DNA of 64,000 nucleotides. It comes from Saprospiraceae bacterium. Lineage in GTDB: Bacteria > Bacteroidota > Bacteroidia > Chitinophagales > Saprospiraceae. The stretch lies in assembly GCA_013214355.1 (NCBI GenBank), contig JABSSL010000096.1, positions 1 through 64,000 on the forward strand, read 5' to 3'. Numbering within the stretch: position 1 is the first letter of the stretch; the number at the start of each line of letters is the position of its first letter. The position numbers were made by a program, and so were the translations under genes. The notes under the pieces were generated by a model, which saw only the letters and a program-made list of their open reading frames with translations, searched no databases and was not told the origin of the DNA. Shown piece after piece: positions 1 to 8,672 of this stretch.

Positions 1-135
1 TTCAACCAATGGAAAGACTGGAATAAAAACAATGTACCCGGTCGGATGCTGGGGTACAAGAATTACCATAAACTACGGGACGATTTCTACCAAGAGACTA
101 TCCCCACGAAGAAGAGTGGTTTTCCAAAGCGATAA
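1..135 (+). CDS. C-terminal end of an unidentified protein (partial)
   Basis: The first reading frame is open from base 1 to a TAA at 133-135 and encodes the last 44 residues of a protein that begins outside the window. The tail is rich in Trp, Asn, Lys and Tyr (begins FNQWKDWNKNN, ends KSGFPKR). It lies 63 bases upstream of the GH16 gene on the same strand and so probably belongs to the same locus, perhaps another sulfatase or glycoside hydrolase. No domain can be recognised in so short a piece, so the product is left unassigned. Confidence 0.5.
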   Translation, partial: FNQWKDWNKNNVPGRMLGYKNYHKLRDDFYQETIPTKKSGFPKR

Positions 136-198
136 AAACAAAAAGAAAGGAGGTATTCACCAACCAAGGAGGTGAATTCCAGTCGAAAAATCAACTTA

Positions 199-3100
199 AT
201 GAAAAATCAACGAATCCTGAGCATGGCAGGGGTCGTCATAGCCCTGCTGCTAGCGTGCTCCGTCATGGCCCAACCCCCAAACCCAGAGAAAGGGTATCAG
301 TGGAAATTAATCCCTGAGCTATCCGATGAGTTTGAAGGAGTATCGCTAGACGTAGACAAATGGTCCAATGCCGATCCAAAGCGTTGGCGCGGTAGGGCAC
401 CGGGTCTGTTCCTGGCGGAAGCAGTTACGCTAGGTGATGGAAAGATGAGAATAACTGCCGATGAACTAGCTAAGCCTGTATTCAAAAAGGGAAAGAAATT
501 CACTCACCAGGGCGGTCACGTTTACTCCAAACACAAGGTAAAACCGGGGAGCTATATTGAATGTCGGATGAAAGCCAACAAGACCTTCATGTCCTCTACC
601 TTTTGGCTAAACAATTACCCAGACGAAAGTACGGGCTGTCAAAGCAGAACTACGGAGCTCGATGTGCAGGAATGCATTGGCTTCCCGGCCTCGCACCCCA
701 AAACCCAGCAAATGGGTTCCAATACCCATAGCAGGGGGATTCCTGAGGAGTGCTCTGCGATTCCTGCCGGTTCCGTTGGGGCAAAATGCGAAACGCTAGG
801 AAAGGTATATGATCACTACTTTACCTATGGCGTGTGGTGGAAAAGTCCAACCGAAGTCTTATTTTATCTAAATGGCGAATATAAATACAGCATTACCCCC
901 AAATCCCATTTCGACATTGACCTCAACATCAAAATGGTAGTGGAAACCTATAACTGGAGTCCCGTACCAGAGGACGGAGGAATGACCGGCACTTGGGAAG
1001 AGCGGACTACCTTTTACGATTGGGTGAGAACCTACGAATATGTCCCCGTAGCAGAAGATGTCCCACTTGATAAACCCTACTTTAAGAAACTTCGGTCTGA
1101 GCAAGTCCCTTCTTCTGACCTCGTAGAATGGCAGCAGGTAGGACCAGGCATGGCCGGCTATTGTGAAGAGTTTTGGTGTCATCCGACTGATCCCAAGGTG
1201 ATAATGATGTCACCAGATATGTTCAATACCTACGGATCCTGGGATGCCGGAAAATCTTGGCATACGGTTAAAGAAGCTGATGGGACGGGTAAGGATATGG
1301 CGAGAATCCGAAAATTTGAGTTTTCTCGTCAAAATCCTGCCTTTGGCTTAAGTATTACCGGTGCTGGAGGGCGCATCTACAAAACCACGGACATGGGCAG
1401 AAGCTGGAAAGAAGTGGCAAGCCTGGGTGGCCGACATGCGGAATTAACGGTTGATCCCAACAATGATAGAATTTGGTACCTAGGGCCTGGTGAATTTTGG
1501 AATGTCAAAGCCAATCAGAGACATGCCAAAGGGCAGAGCAGGGTATTCGAAAACCATGGCATCTGGAAGAGTACCGACGGAGGGGACACCTGGGCCAAGA
1601 TTAAGATCGGTGAATACAAAGATCTTGACGTAGGGCGAATTATTGTTGATCCTACTGACGGCCATGTACTGATCATGGCGACGAACAAAGGCGTACTGAG
1701 AAGTACCGATCAAGGACAAACATGGGAAGCAAGTGACTCCGGATTGGAGGTGAATCGGCCAAGAGATATAGACTGTTACTTTGATGAAAAGACCAAAGAG
1801 TACATCCTGTACCTCATCGATCAAACCGCCTTTGCGGACGCGGAAAAGACAGTCTCCGTACAAGGAGGAGTGTACAAAAGCAAGGATCATGGCAAAAGCT
1901 GGGAAAAAATTACCGGCAACCTCGCCGTAGACCTGAACCAGATTACCGGTAAAGTACTCCGAGGAAAGTATTGGAAATCCTTGGCCCATTGGTTTCAAAC
2001 GGATATAAAAACCATCCAAAAGAGATACCCAGCATTACCTACCGCGACCTATGATGTATTTCATCGGATTCAGGTAAACCCAAACAACAAAGACGAAATC
2101 TACCTTTCTCACAACAATAAACACGACCGATCCTTTCTCCCTGGCGGCACCTGGAAAACTTCGGATGGTGGGAAGACCTGGATCGCCACGGCTAGAGATG
2201 GCCGATATTGGATCGAAGGTGCGGACAAGCAATATTGGCAATCCAGAAATAACCCCACCAATATGAACACGACCTTCTCTCACTTGCAGCCCGACATGGA
2301 TAGGAGAGAGGATTCCTGGGGTAATCGGTTTTTAGAAATTAGTCAGGACGGAACAGTGTATATCTGTCTGGACCAACAGGTATTGCAATCTAAGGATGGG
2401 GGAGAAAGCTGGGTGCAGATCGATGATAATGAAACCGCTCCCGGAAGTAAGCACTGGGTAGGTCGTGGGGGAAGTAATTTGCCAGGGCGCTACATGCTGT
2501 TGGAAACGGGAATAAAGGATAGATATCTGCTAGGCAGTGGCGAACATGGACTTTGGCAGACCGTTCCTTTGGGAGATTATCCGGACACTAAGGCAGTAGC
2601 CGTTGAACAAATCGAAGGTCAACTCAATCATCGCGGAGCACATTCCGTTGGGCCTATCGCCGTCCACCCCGATAATCCGGATATCATCTACTTCCTGATT
2701 TACAGGCAAAATCACCGAGGAAAATTGCGCAGATCAACCGATGGCGGGAAAACCTGGGAAAACCTCTCCACAATCTTTGCCGCCGAGACCCCGATGCACG
2801 AACGCTTGGTATTCCAAAACTCACTCCTCATTGATCCTATCACCCCGGATAATATGTACTTCTGCGCCACCAAGAAGCCCATTACTCAGGTGGGAGGGCC
2901 ATATGCGAAGACGCTATCAAAAGGAGATTACGGCTTCCACCGTTCCTTTGATGGAGGTTATACTTGGGAATTGAGTAACCATGGATTTCCCGAAGGATCC
3001 AGTGTGAGAAGGGTAGTTTTACATCCCGAAAATCCCGAGACCCTATTGGCAGCCGTTAACAGTGCCAACGGTGGTTTGTACCAATCTACAAACCAAGGAG

Positions 3101-3414
3101 GAAACTGGAATAAAGTGAAAATTCCTTCGGCCATCCAGCATGTAAACAACATCTTCATCGACCGGAATACTAAATATTTCTTCATCTCCTGCGGCAACTC
3201 CACTGCTACTGACCAAGGGGGAGGAGTTTGGCGTAGTAAAGACGAGGGAAAAACTTGGCAGAAAATCTTTGACCTGCCCTACATCTGGCAATGCGAAACT
3301 TCCCCCATCAATCCAAACATCCTTACCGTAAGCGCTGCCCTTTCCAACAGAGCCAAAGGAAATGCGACCCTTAACCCAGGCGTCTATATTTCATTTGATG
3401 GCGGTAACACCTAG
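199..3414 (+). CDS. Secreted GH16 glycoside hydrolase fused to an Asp-box (BNR/sortilin-like) propeller, cut by an in-frame TAG
   Basis: This predicted exported endo-acting hydrolase has 1071 residues up to the TAG. An ATG at 199 gives a clean signal peptide (MKNQRILSMAG, hydrophobic core, cut near VMAQ). The frame also extends upstream to a GTG at 172, but that start puts nine polar residues before the signal and sits directly on AGGAGG with no spacing. Residues about 30-285 form a GH16 beta-jelly roll with active site ELDVQE (E153, D155, E158), the bulged ExDxxE form known from agarases, porphyranases and carrageenases. Residues about 310-1070 carry about a dozen Asp-boxes (STDGGDTW, SKDHGKSW, TSDGGKTW, STDGGKTW, SKDEGKTW), which predict one or more beta-propellers. 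The stop falls inside the last box (SFDGGNT then TAG). It heads a row of sulfatase genes. The polysaccharide substrate is inferred. Confidence 0.85.
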   Translation: MKNQRILSMAGVVIALLLACSVMAQPPNPEKGYQWKLIPELSDEFEGVSLDVDKWSNADPKRWRGRAPGLFLAEAVTLGDGKMRITADELAKPVFKKGKKFTHQGGHVYSKHKVKPGSYIECRMKANKTFMSSTFWLNNYPDESTGCQSRTTELDVQECIGFPASHPKTQQMGSNTHSRGIPEECSAIPAGSVGAKCETLGKVYDHYFTYGVWWKSPTEVLFYLNGEYKYSITPKSHFDIDLNIKMVVETYNWSPVPEDGGMTGTWEERTTFYDWVRTYEYVPVAEDVPLDKPYFKKLRSEQVPSSDLVEWQQVGPGMAGYCEEFWCHPTDPKVIMMSPDMFNTYGSWDAGKSWHTVKEADGTGKDMARIRKFEFSRQNPAFGLSITGAGGRIYKTTDMGRSWKEVASLGGRHAELTVDPNNDRIWYLGPGEFWNVKANQRHAKGQSRVFENHGIWKSTDGGDTWAKIKIGEYKDLDVGRIIVDPTDGHVLIMATNKGVLRSTDQGQTWEASDSGLEVNRPRDIDCYFDEKTKEYILYLIDQTAFADAEKTVSVQGGVYKSKDHGKSWEKITGNLAVDLNQITGKVLRGKYWKSLAHWFQTDIKTIQKRYPALPTATYDVFHRIQVNPNNKDEIYLSHNNKHDRSFLPGGTWKTSDGGKTWIATARDGRYWIEGADKQYWQSRNNPTNMNTTFSHLQPDMDRREDSWGNRFLEISQDGTVYICLDQQVLQSKDGGESWVQIDDNETAPGSKHWVGRGGSNLPGRYMLLETGIKDRYLLGSGEHGLWQTVPLGDYPDTKAVAVEQIEGQLNHRGAHSVGPIAVHPDNPDIIYFLIYRQNHRGKLRRSTDGGKTWENLSTIFAAETPMHERLVFQNSLLIDPITPDNMYFCATKKPITQVGGPYAKTLSKGDYGFHRSFDGGYTWELSNHGFPEGSSVRRVVLHPENPETLLAAVNSANGGLYQSTNQGGNWNKVKIPSAIQHVNNIFIDRNTKYFFISCGNSTATDQGGGVWRSKDEGKTWQKIFDLPYIWQCETSPINPNILTVSAALSNRAKGNATLNPGVYISFDGGNT

Positions 3415-3570
3415 AATAAGGTAAACAGAGGATTGGGCCAGCATGACCGAATTGTTGACCTGAAGCCAGATCCCTACCGTGAAGACGTGTTTTGGTGCTC
3501 GCAGAAGGGCAGTGGCTGGGCCATTGGCTATTTGAAGGGAGCAGGGCAGGGGTGGTCTGCAGGAAAATAA
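3412..3570 (+). pseudogene. In-frame 3' continuation of the GH16/Asp-box gene beyond the TAG
   Basis: After the TAG at 3412-3414 the same frame stays open for 51 more codons to a TAA at 3568-3570. The translated text is protein-like and ends the propeller plausibly (NKVNRGLGQHDRIVDL, then VFWCSQKGSGWAIGY). The stop replaces the Trp of the motif S-x-D-x-G-x-T-W, and TGG to TAG is a single G-to-A change. The gene therefore probably once ended at 3570. A recent nonsense mutation, a sequencing error or stop readthrough would all explain this. Confidence 0.7.
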
Positions 3571-3575
3571 AATAA

Positions 3576-3591
3576 GTGTAACAGCTTACAC
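3576..3591. repeat. GTGTAA-N4-TTACAC inverted repeat upstream of a sulfatase
   Basis: Six-base arms (3576-3581 and 3586-3591) surround CAGC, 43 bases upstream of the first sulfatase ATG. A related string, GTGTAACAAGCT at 5204-5215, lies 40 bases upstream of the second sulfatase ATG. A shared regulatory site is possible. A chance match has not been excluded. Confidence 0.3.
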
Positions 3592-3618
3592 CATATCAAG
3601 TATCTGACTTCCAATATC

Positions 3619-5175
3619 ATGATAAAGAAAAACACCTACTTCTTATTGGCGCTCCTGTTGATGTCACTCCTTTCCTGTACAGGAAAAGGCAAACAGGAGA
3701 CCACCGCCACCCCCTCCCTCACCGAGAAGCCGAATGTAATCGTAGTTTTAGCCGACGACATCGGGGTAGGGGACATATCCGTTTACCGGCGGATGCATTC
3801 TGATGACATCGTGCTACAAACGCCCAACATCGATAAGCTAGCAGAAACAGGAGTTGTATTTACTCAAGCGCATGCTCCGGCCGCTTTGTGTGCGCCATCT
3901 CGCTACGCCATCATGACGGGAAATAGCTGTTATCGGAGTCCCTTCCCTTGGGGCGTTTGGGGTTCCTACCAGGAATCCCCGATCAAGCCGAGCGATCTTA
4001 CCTTAGGTCGTATGATGAAAAAAGCCAACTACCATACCGCATTTTTTGGAAAGTGGCACCTTGGGGGCGACTACTACCGAAAGGATCAGCCTGGGGTGAT
4101 CTATCGCAGCCCCAGAAATGAACCCGAGTTAGATGTCGATATCACTAAGATTATTGATGGTCCAAATCAAAAGGGTTTTGATTATAGCTTCACCTACCCA
4201 GCAGGCATTCAAGCCGTACCCTACGCAGCTTATGAAAATGGAGACTGGTATCCACTGGGAGAAGATTCAAAGATTGGCTACATCTCCCAAGAAAACATGA
4301 GTAAGCTTGGCGTAAAGCTCCCTAAAAAAGAAGGACTTGGCGATCTAAAGTGGGATCCACACCATTCCGGCCCATTGCTGGTAGGCAAGGCGCTGAATTA
4401 TATCCGGCAAAAAGCGGGTCAGCAGGAGCCCTTCTTCCTATACTACTGTTCGCAGGCCGTCCATTTACCACATACCCCTCCCGCTGAACTAAACGGGATC
4501 AAGATTGCTGGAACCACTCCGTCCAAACATATGGACATGATCAAAGAATTGGACGTGCAGATCGGGATGATGGTTGAGGAATTGAAACGACAAGGCATTT
4601 TTGAAAATACCCTAATCATTTTCACTTCCGACAACGGTGGCCTGCACGTAGATCGAAAAACACTAGCCTCCGGTCACCTGCCCAACGACATCTACCGGGG
4701 ACACAAGAACCAGGCTTATGAAGGGGGGCACCGCGTACCCTTTATCTTCTCCTGGGGCGGAAAATTACAGGGACAAACCTCTGCTGACCCCGTCTTAGGC
4801 TTAGATATTATGGCTACCCTGGCGGCCATCACTGAAACCGAAATAACCCCTCAACAAGCCATGGATTCTCACAACCTTTGGCCGCAGATTGTAGGGCAGG
4901 CACAAAATAAGGATCGAGCCTTACTGCTACAGAGTGGAACTACAAGAGACCTTATCCTAATCGAGGATGACTGGAAACTCATTATAAAGGTAGATAAGAA
5001 AGATAAAACCGATCAAACGCGGAAGCCCATCGCCCTTTTCAACTTGCATGATAATCCTTCTGAAAATGAAACGGATAACTTAATCAACAGCCCCGCCCAG
5101 CAGGATCGCATTGAACAGATGTTCCGAAAGTACAATGAAACGCGCAAGGGGGGACAGCCGACTGGCAGACCTTGA
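3619..5175 (+). CDS. S1-family sulfatase lipoprotein
   Basis: A predicted formylglycine-dependent sulfatase of 518 residues. The N-terminus is a lipoprotein signal peptide with lipobox LLSC near residue 20, so the enzyme is probably anchored in the periplasm or outer membrane. The alkaline-phosphatase-like fold starts with a metal-binding ADDIG strand, and the sulfatase signature is CAPSR with C91 as the residue converted to formylglycine. FGKWHLGG and the later TSDNGG metal site are also present. It follows the GH16 gene and precedes a second sulfatase on the same strand, which suggests joint removal of sulfate from the polysaccharide the GH16 cuts. The S1 subfamily, and so the ester position, cannot be assigned by eye. 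No formylglycine-generating enzyme gene is in this window. Confidence 0.9.
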   Translation: MIKKNTYFLLALLLMSLLSCTGKGKQETTATPSLTEKPNVIVVLADDIGVGDISVYRRMHSDDIVLQTPNIDKLAETGVVFTQAHAPAALCAPSRYAIMTGNSCYRSPFPWGVWGSYQESPIKPSDLTLGRMMKKANYHTAFFGKWHLGGDYYRKDQPGVIYRSPRNEPELDVDITKIIDGPNQKGFDYSFTYPAGIQAVPYAAYENGDWYPLGEDSKIGYISQENMSKLGVKLPKKEGLGDLKWDPHHSGPLLVGKALNYIRQKAGQQEPFFLYYCSQAVHLPHTPPAELNGIKIAGTTPSKHMDMIKELDVQIGMMVEELKRQGIFENTLIIFTSDNGGLHVDRKTLASGHLPNDIYRGHKNQAYEGGHRVPFIFSWGGKLQGQTSADPVLGLDIMATLAAITETEITPQQAMDSHNLWPQIVGQAQNKDRALLLQSGTTRDLILIEDDWKLIIKVDKKDKTDQTRKPIALFNLHDNPSENETDNLINSPAQQDRIEQMFRKYNETRKGGQPTGRP

Positions 5176-5203
5176 TCTAGCGTTGTCCAATATCGTAACA
5201 AGA

Positions 5204-5215
5204 GTGTAACAAGCT
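5204..5215 (+). promoter_or_regulatory. Possible shared upstream element GTGTAACAAGCT
   Basis: This string resembles GTGTAACAGCT at 3576-3586 and sits at almost the same distance (40 versus 43 bases) from the start codon of the next sulfatase gene. It is also flanked by AGAG/CTCT, which could form a small stem. Regulatory function is a guess. Confidence 0.2.
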
Positions 5216-5243
5216 CTATTAAACAGCAACAAAAAGAAAGAAT

Positions 5244-7082
5244 ATGAGCGGGACTAAAATAACTATGCTAGCTTTTCTCACCCTTTTTATCGCCGGTAGC
5301 AGTAACCCAATCCAGCAGGCACAACCTAATATTCTATGGGTGCTAACTGATGATCATCGTTACGATGCCGTTCGGGCCTTTAATAAGATGCTGCATGGAC
5401 GAGAAATGAGTGATCTGGGCTACGTAGAATCCCCACAGGCAGATCGATTGACCCAAGCGGGCACCACCTTTATCAACACCTATTGCCAAGCAGCGGGATG
5501 TGCCCCTTCACGAGCTTCCATGCATTTGGGACGATACCCCTTCCGCTCTGGCGTTTACGAATTCGAATACCACAACAATAAAGCCGAACACTGTCGACCA
5601 ACGCTCCCTGAGCAAATGGCAAATCTTAGTTATCAAACCGTGCATATTGGCAAGCTTGGCGTGCGGCTTAGAACTATCGCAAATGGGAAAGCTAGCCCCT
5701 TCAAGATCTATCAGACCGATATCGATTTCAAGGCGCTAAGGAAAGATGGCCTCACTGGATGGGGCAAGGATTGGTTCCATCAGTTGAATGGAGAGAAGTT
5801 AGAGGAGCCACTAAAACAGGTAAGATTCTTCGTTACACCCGAAGGCCAATTTGAGTACGTCTCTGAAAAGCTGGAACAAACCAAACCAGAATATGCCGGA
5901 ACTGCTAGGATGACCATGGAGAAATATGAGCTGTTACGCCATTACAATAAGAAAAAACCAAAATCTGACTTTGAGGGAATGATATTGTCCGGCGTGAGTT
6001 CTCAACCGGCGGGGAAAACACGTGACGGGCATTATGCTGCCATTTTTGAGCAGTTTCTAAAGCAGGAAAACCGAAAGTTTGAAGTGGGGTCGAGGACTTT
6101 TGATGGGGTAGATACTTCAAAGCCATTGTTCTGTCACATTGGATTTGATTTCCCACATACACCAGTCCTTCCGCCTGCAGATTATCGAGAACGATTCCAG
6201 CAGCATATCTACAAAGTACCAGATTTCGATCAGGGTGAACTAGAAACGATGCCCTCTCAGCAGAAAAAGCAGGTGATGAATGGTTATTCCGATCATTTTA
6301 CTGCCGAGGAAAAGCAAAAGATGATCCAAGATTATTATGCTTTCTGCGCTTATGGCGATGATCTGGTAGGGAAGACGGTAGATGACTTTATTGCCTATAG
6401 CGAAAAGCACCATCAGCCTTGGATGATCATGTACGTGGTGGGAGATCACGGCTGGAAATTGAATGAACATGGGTCGGTATCGAAATTTTCTTCCTGGGAT
6501 ATAGATACCCACAACCCAATCATCGTAGTTTCATCGGATAAAAAAGCCTTCCCTCCGGGAAAGGTTGTACGGGAATACACCGAATTTGTAGATATTGCCC
6601 CAACCATCTTGGCCGCGGGCGGGGCAGCTATCAAGTCGGACCCATTCGATTACCTGGATGGCCTAAATTTGGCCGATGTTGCTGCTGGAAATGCGCCCGT
6701 TCGTGACTATGTGATCGGAGAGTGCCATGCCGTGACTGGCCCGCGGGCCTACATCAGAACCCCTGACTATGTTTTCTCCATGCAAACTCGCCCAGACAAG
6801 AAACGTGGCAAAAACATGAACTGGGCGCGCCAGGCTGCCTATGAGGAACTGGACCCGGCGCTGTACCATGTGCCCTCTGATCCCGGTGAAGTGAAGAACC
6901 TAGCCTTTGACAAAAAGCATCAAAAAGTGGCCATGGCGATGAAGGAAAAGCTCATGAATATTGTACTAGGAGATCAGCGGATAGAAGTAGAGTGGGGGAA
7001 GGGAACAAATGTGACAGGAACGAAAGTGCACAGAAACAACTTCGCTAGCGGAGCCCATGACTACAAGCTGGAATTGAGATGA
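5244..7082 (+). CDS. S1-family sulfatase, exported
   Basis: A second formylglycine-dependent sulfatase, 612 residues, with a short hydrophobic signal sequence at residues 5-20 and no clear lipobox. The fold begins [17 protein letters not shown], where the paired Asp residues bind the metal. The maturation motif is CAPSR with C86 as the predicted formylglycine. [11 protein letters not shown] and HNPIIVV match the second half of the metal site in iduronate-2-sulfatase-like S1 enzymes. It is 68 bases downstream of the first sulfatase and only moderately like it in sequence, which suggests that the two attack different sulfate positions. The last codons are followed by a stop-ridden stretch in the same frame (see 7083-7370). 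Confidence 0.88.
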   Translation: MSGTKITMLAFLTLFIAGSSNPIQQAQPNILWVLTDDHRYDAVRAFNKMLHGREMSDLGYVESPQADRLTQAGTTFINTYCQAAGCAPSRASMHLGRYPFRSGVYEFEYHNNKAEHCRPTLPEQMANLSYQTVHIGKLGVRLRTIANGKASPFKIYQTDIDFKALRKDGLTGWGKDWFHQLNGEKLEEPLKQVRFFVTPEGQFEYVSEKLEQTKPEYAGTARMTMEKYELLRHYNKKKPKSDFEGMILSGVSSQPAGKTRDGHYAAIFEQFLKQENRKFEVGSRTFDGVDTSKPLFCHIGFDFPHTPVLPPADYRERFQQHIYKVPDFDQGELETMPSQQKKQVMNGYSDHFTAEEKQKMIQDYYAFCAYGDDLVGKTVDDFIAYSEKHHQPWMIMYVVGDHGWKLNEHGSVSKFSSWDIDTHNPIIVVSSDKKAFPPGKVVREYTEFVDIAPTILAAGGAAIKSDPFDYLDGLNLADVAAGNAPVRDYVIGECHAVTGPRAYIRTPDYVFSMQTRPDKKRGKNMNWARQAAYEELDPALYHVPSDPGEVKNLAFDKKHQKVAMAMKEKLMNIVLGDQRIEVEWGKGTNVTGTKVHRNNFASGAHDYKLELR

Positions 7083-7370
7083 TTAGCGTAGGATGAATCC
7101 AGCTTTAGATGGGGTTTAACGGTATTTCCAGACACTACTTACGATCCTTTCTCCTAAGCACCAAAGCCGAAGTTCAATGAAAATGAAGTAGTCAAGATTC
7201 AATCTGGCAAGACCAACAAAGGAATTAGCATCCCAATGCGCCATAATGACCAGCTCTAGTCTAGACTACTTCAATTCAAATCATTGGCTTAAACACTTTG
7301 GCTTTTACTTTCCAATTTGAGAAAGGGTTAAGGAAAAGCATTAGCAGTTATTGTCAAACTACTCCTACTA
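7083..7370. other. Intergenic region with a possible decayed coding remnant
   Basis: The gap separates a plus-strand sulfatase from the convergent end of the sus-like operon. In the frame of the sulfatase, 7092-7259 reads as protein-like text (DESSFRWGLTVFPDTTYDPFS, a TAA at 7155-7157, then KFNENEVVKIQSGKTNKGIS), closed by a TAG at 7257-7259. TAG at 7089-7091 separates it from the sulfatase. It may be what is left of a deleted gene. No terminator hairpin with a T run was seen. Confidence 0.3.
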
Positions 7371-8588
7371 TTAGTTGGGATCAACTTCGACTGTAGCCTT
7401 ATCTATCGCCTCTAATACCCGATTGTCAAAAGATATCACGCTGGCAAAACCCCCATTATAGGAAAGCGTAACCGTTTTTGATAGGTCTTCTGCCTGCAGA
7501 GGGGTATCTAAAGCGATGAGCAGCTTGGAGCCATTGGCATTTCGCGTAACGGACGAGATAGCTCTTGTCACGCCATCCACATGTAGCGTGAATCCACCAG
7601 CGATATTTTCTGTCAAAGGCCTGAGTCTGTGGCTGATCGGAACTTCAATGACATTCTCGGCATTTTCTTTAATCCCTTCGTTGATCATTAATGGCTCCGT
7701 CAATGGTATCACATTGATGATCATTGGGATATCATAGATGCCTTCATTTTCTTTTACCTGCTCGGTTCTCACTCTGGTGCTGGTTAGTTCTACTCGAAAT
7801 TGACCTACCTCATCAAAAGCGATCGTTTCAATTACCTGCTCTGTCAATTCCAGTCTTTCGTACGTTTGGCGGAAAATAGTAGTCTGCTCATTCTCGTCTT
7901 CCTCCAGTGTATGGACACGCCATTGGGTATTGTTCGGACGGCCTGTATTGTTCGGTTGTAGACCGCTTAGATCCTCGAATACTAACTCCTCCTCAAAATT
8001 CAAAGTAATTTCAGGCGTGTTTTCATGATCTATCAAGGTACCATCCGGATACCTAACTTGGGCCACTGCTACTATGGTATCAAACACATCAATTATAAAG
8101 GTGTAGTCCGCTATCCATTGTCCATCGATGAGCTGGGTTTCAATGGTATCAATGTGCGCCTCACCTGCCTCAAAATCCCAGTATGCAGGAAAATCGAAGG
8201 AGGTCGAATCAGGAAAAACGCGACGGTAGTTGACCAGAGAAGCCGTGTCTCCTCTTGTCCATAAAACGTGGATCGTCTTATCAAAGGACACTGTCTCACC
8301 AGGGTTGACAATATAGGCATCGTGATTGTCCAAGTTATTCGGAATAGGCCCTTCTAGAAAGAAGGCATCACCAGGAATGGTCCATTGTGTACTTTCCGCT
8401 CCTGCCGATAGGTCACTAAAAGAAAAGTATTGATTGACCTCTGATTGTTTGTCCGCCGCAATACTCGTCCAGGTAATCGACAAATCGACAAAGGAGGCGG
8501 GTTCTATGATTTCCTTTTCACAGCTGAGGAATAATACAGTCAGCAAGGAAAGTAAAAATAGAGGTTTGCTTATATATGATTTCTTCAT
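7371..8588 (-). CDS. SusE/SusF-like surface lipoprotein of unknown binding specificity
   Basis: A 405-residue predicted outer-membrane lipoprotein. The start at 8588 gives MKKSYISKP, a hydrophobic core and lipobox LFLSC; the frame runs 24 codons further upstream, but that would bury the signal peptide. The rest is rich in Thr, Glu and Val with alternating strand-like segments, in keeping with stacked Ig/PKD-like beta-sandwich domains, and ends in a segment resembling bacterial surface Ig repeats (LSKTVTLSYNGGFA). It is the last gene after SusC and SusD, the place usually held by the glycan-binding SusE/F-type lipoproteins. The role is inferred from position and architecture, because these proteins share little sequence. 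Confidence 0.65.
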   Translation of the reverse strand: MKKSYISKPLFLLSLLTVLFLSCEKEIIEPASFVDLSITWTSIAADKQSEVNQYFSFSDLSAGAESTQWTIPGDAFFLEGPIPNNLDNHDAYIVNPGETVSFDKTIHVLWTRGDTASLVNYRRVFPDSTSFDFPAYWDFEAGEAHIDTIETQLIDGQWIADYTFIIDVFDTIVAVAQVRYPDGTLIDHENTPEITLNFEEELVFEDLSGLQPNNTGRPNNTQWRVHTLEEDENEQTTIFRQTYERLELTEQVIETIAFDEVGQFRVELTSTRVRTEQVKENEGIYDIPMIINVIPLTEPLMINEGIKENAENVIEVPISHRLRPLTENIAGGFTLHVDGVTRAISSVTRNANGSKLLIALDTPLQAEDLSKTVTLSYNGGFASVISFDNRVLEAIDKATVEVDPN

Positions 8589-8672
8589 TGTTATATGTTT
8601 TGTGGTAGTAACCCTTGGCTCGAAGTCTTCTGCACCTTGTTCTTGAGGTTTACCTTTCATAAATGCTGAGAA

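Noticed and set aside
169-180. GGAGGTGAATTCC as ribosome binding site and GTG start for the GH16 gene at 172
   Set aside because: The AGGAGG directly abuts the GTG with no spacing, the extra residues precede the signal peptide, and the ATG at 199 fits better.
1480-2019. A 179-codon frame on the minus strand inside the GH16/propeller gene
   Set aside because: It is antisense to clearly coding sequence with repeated Asp-boxes and has no recognisable domain.
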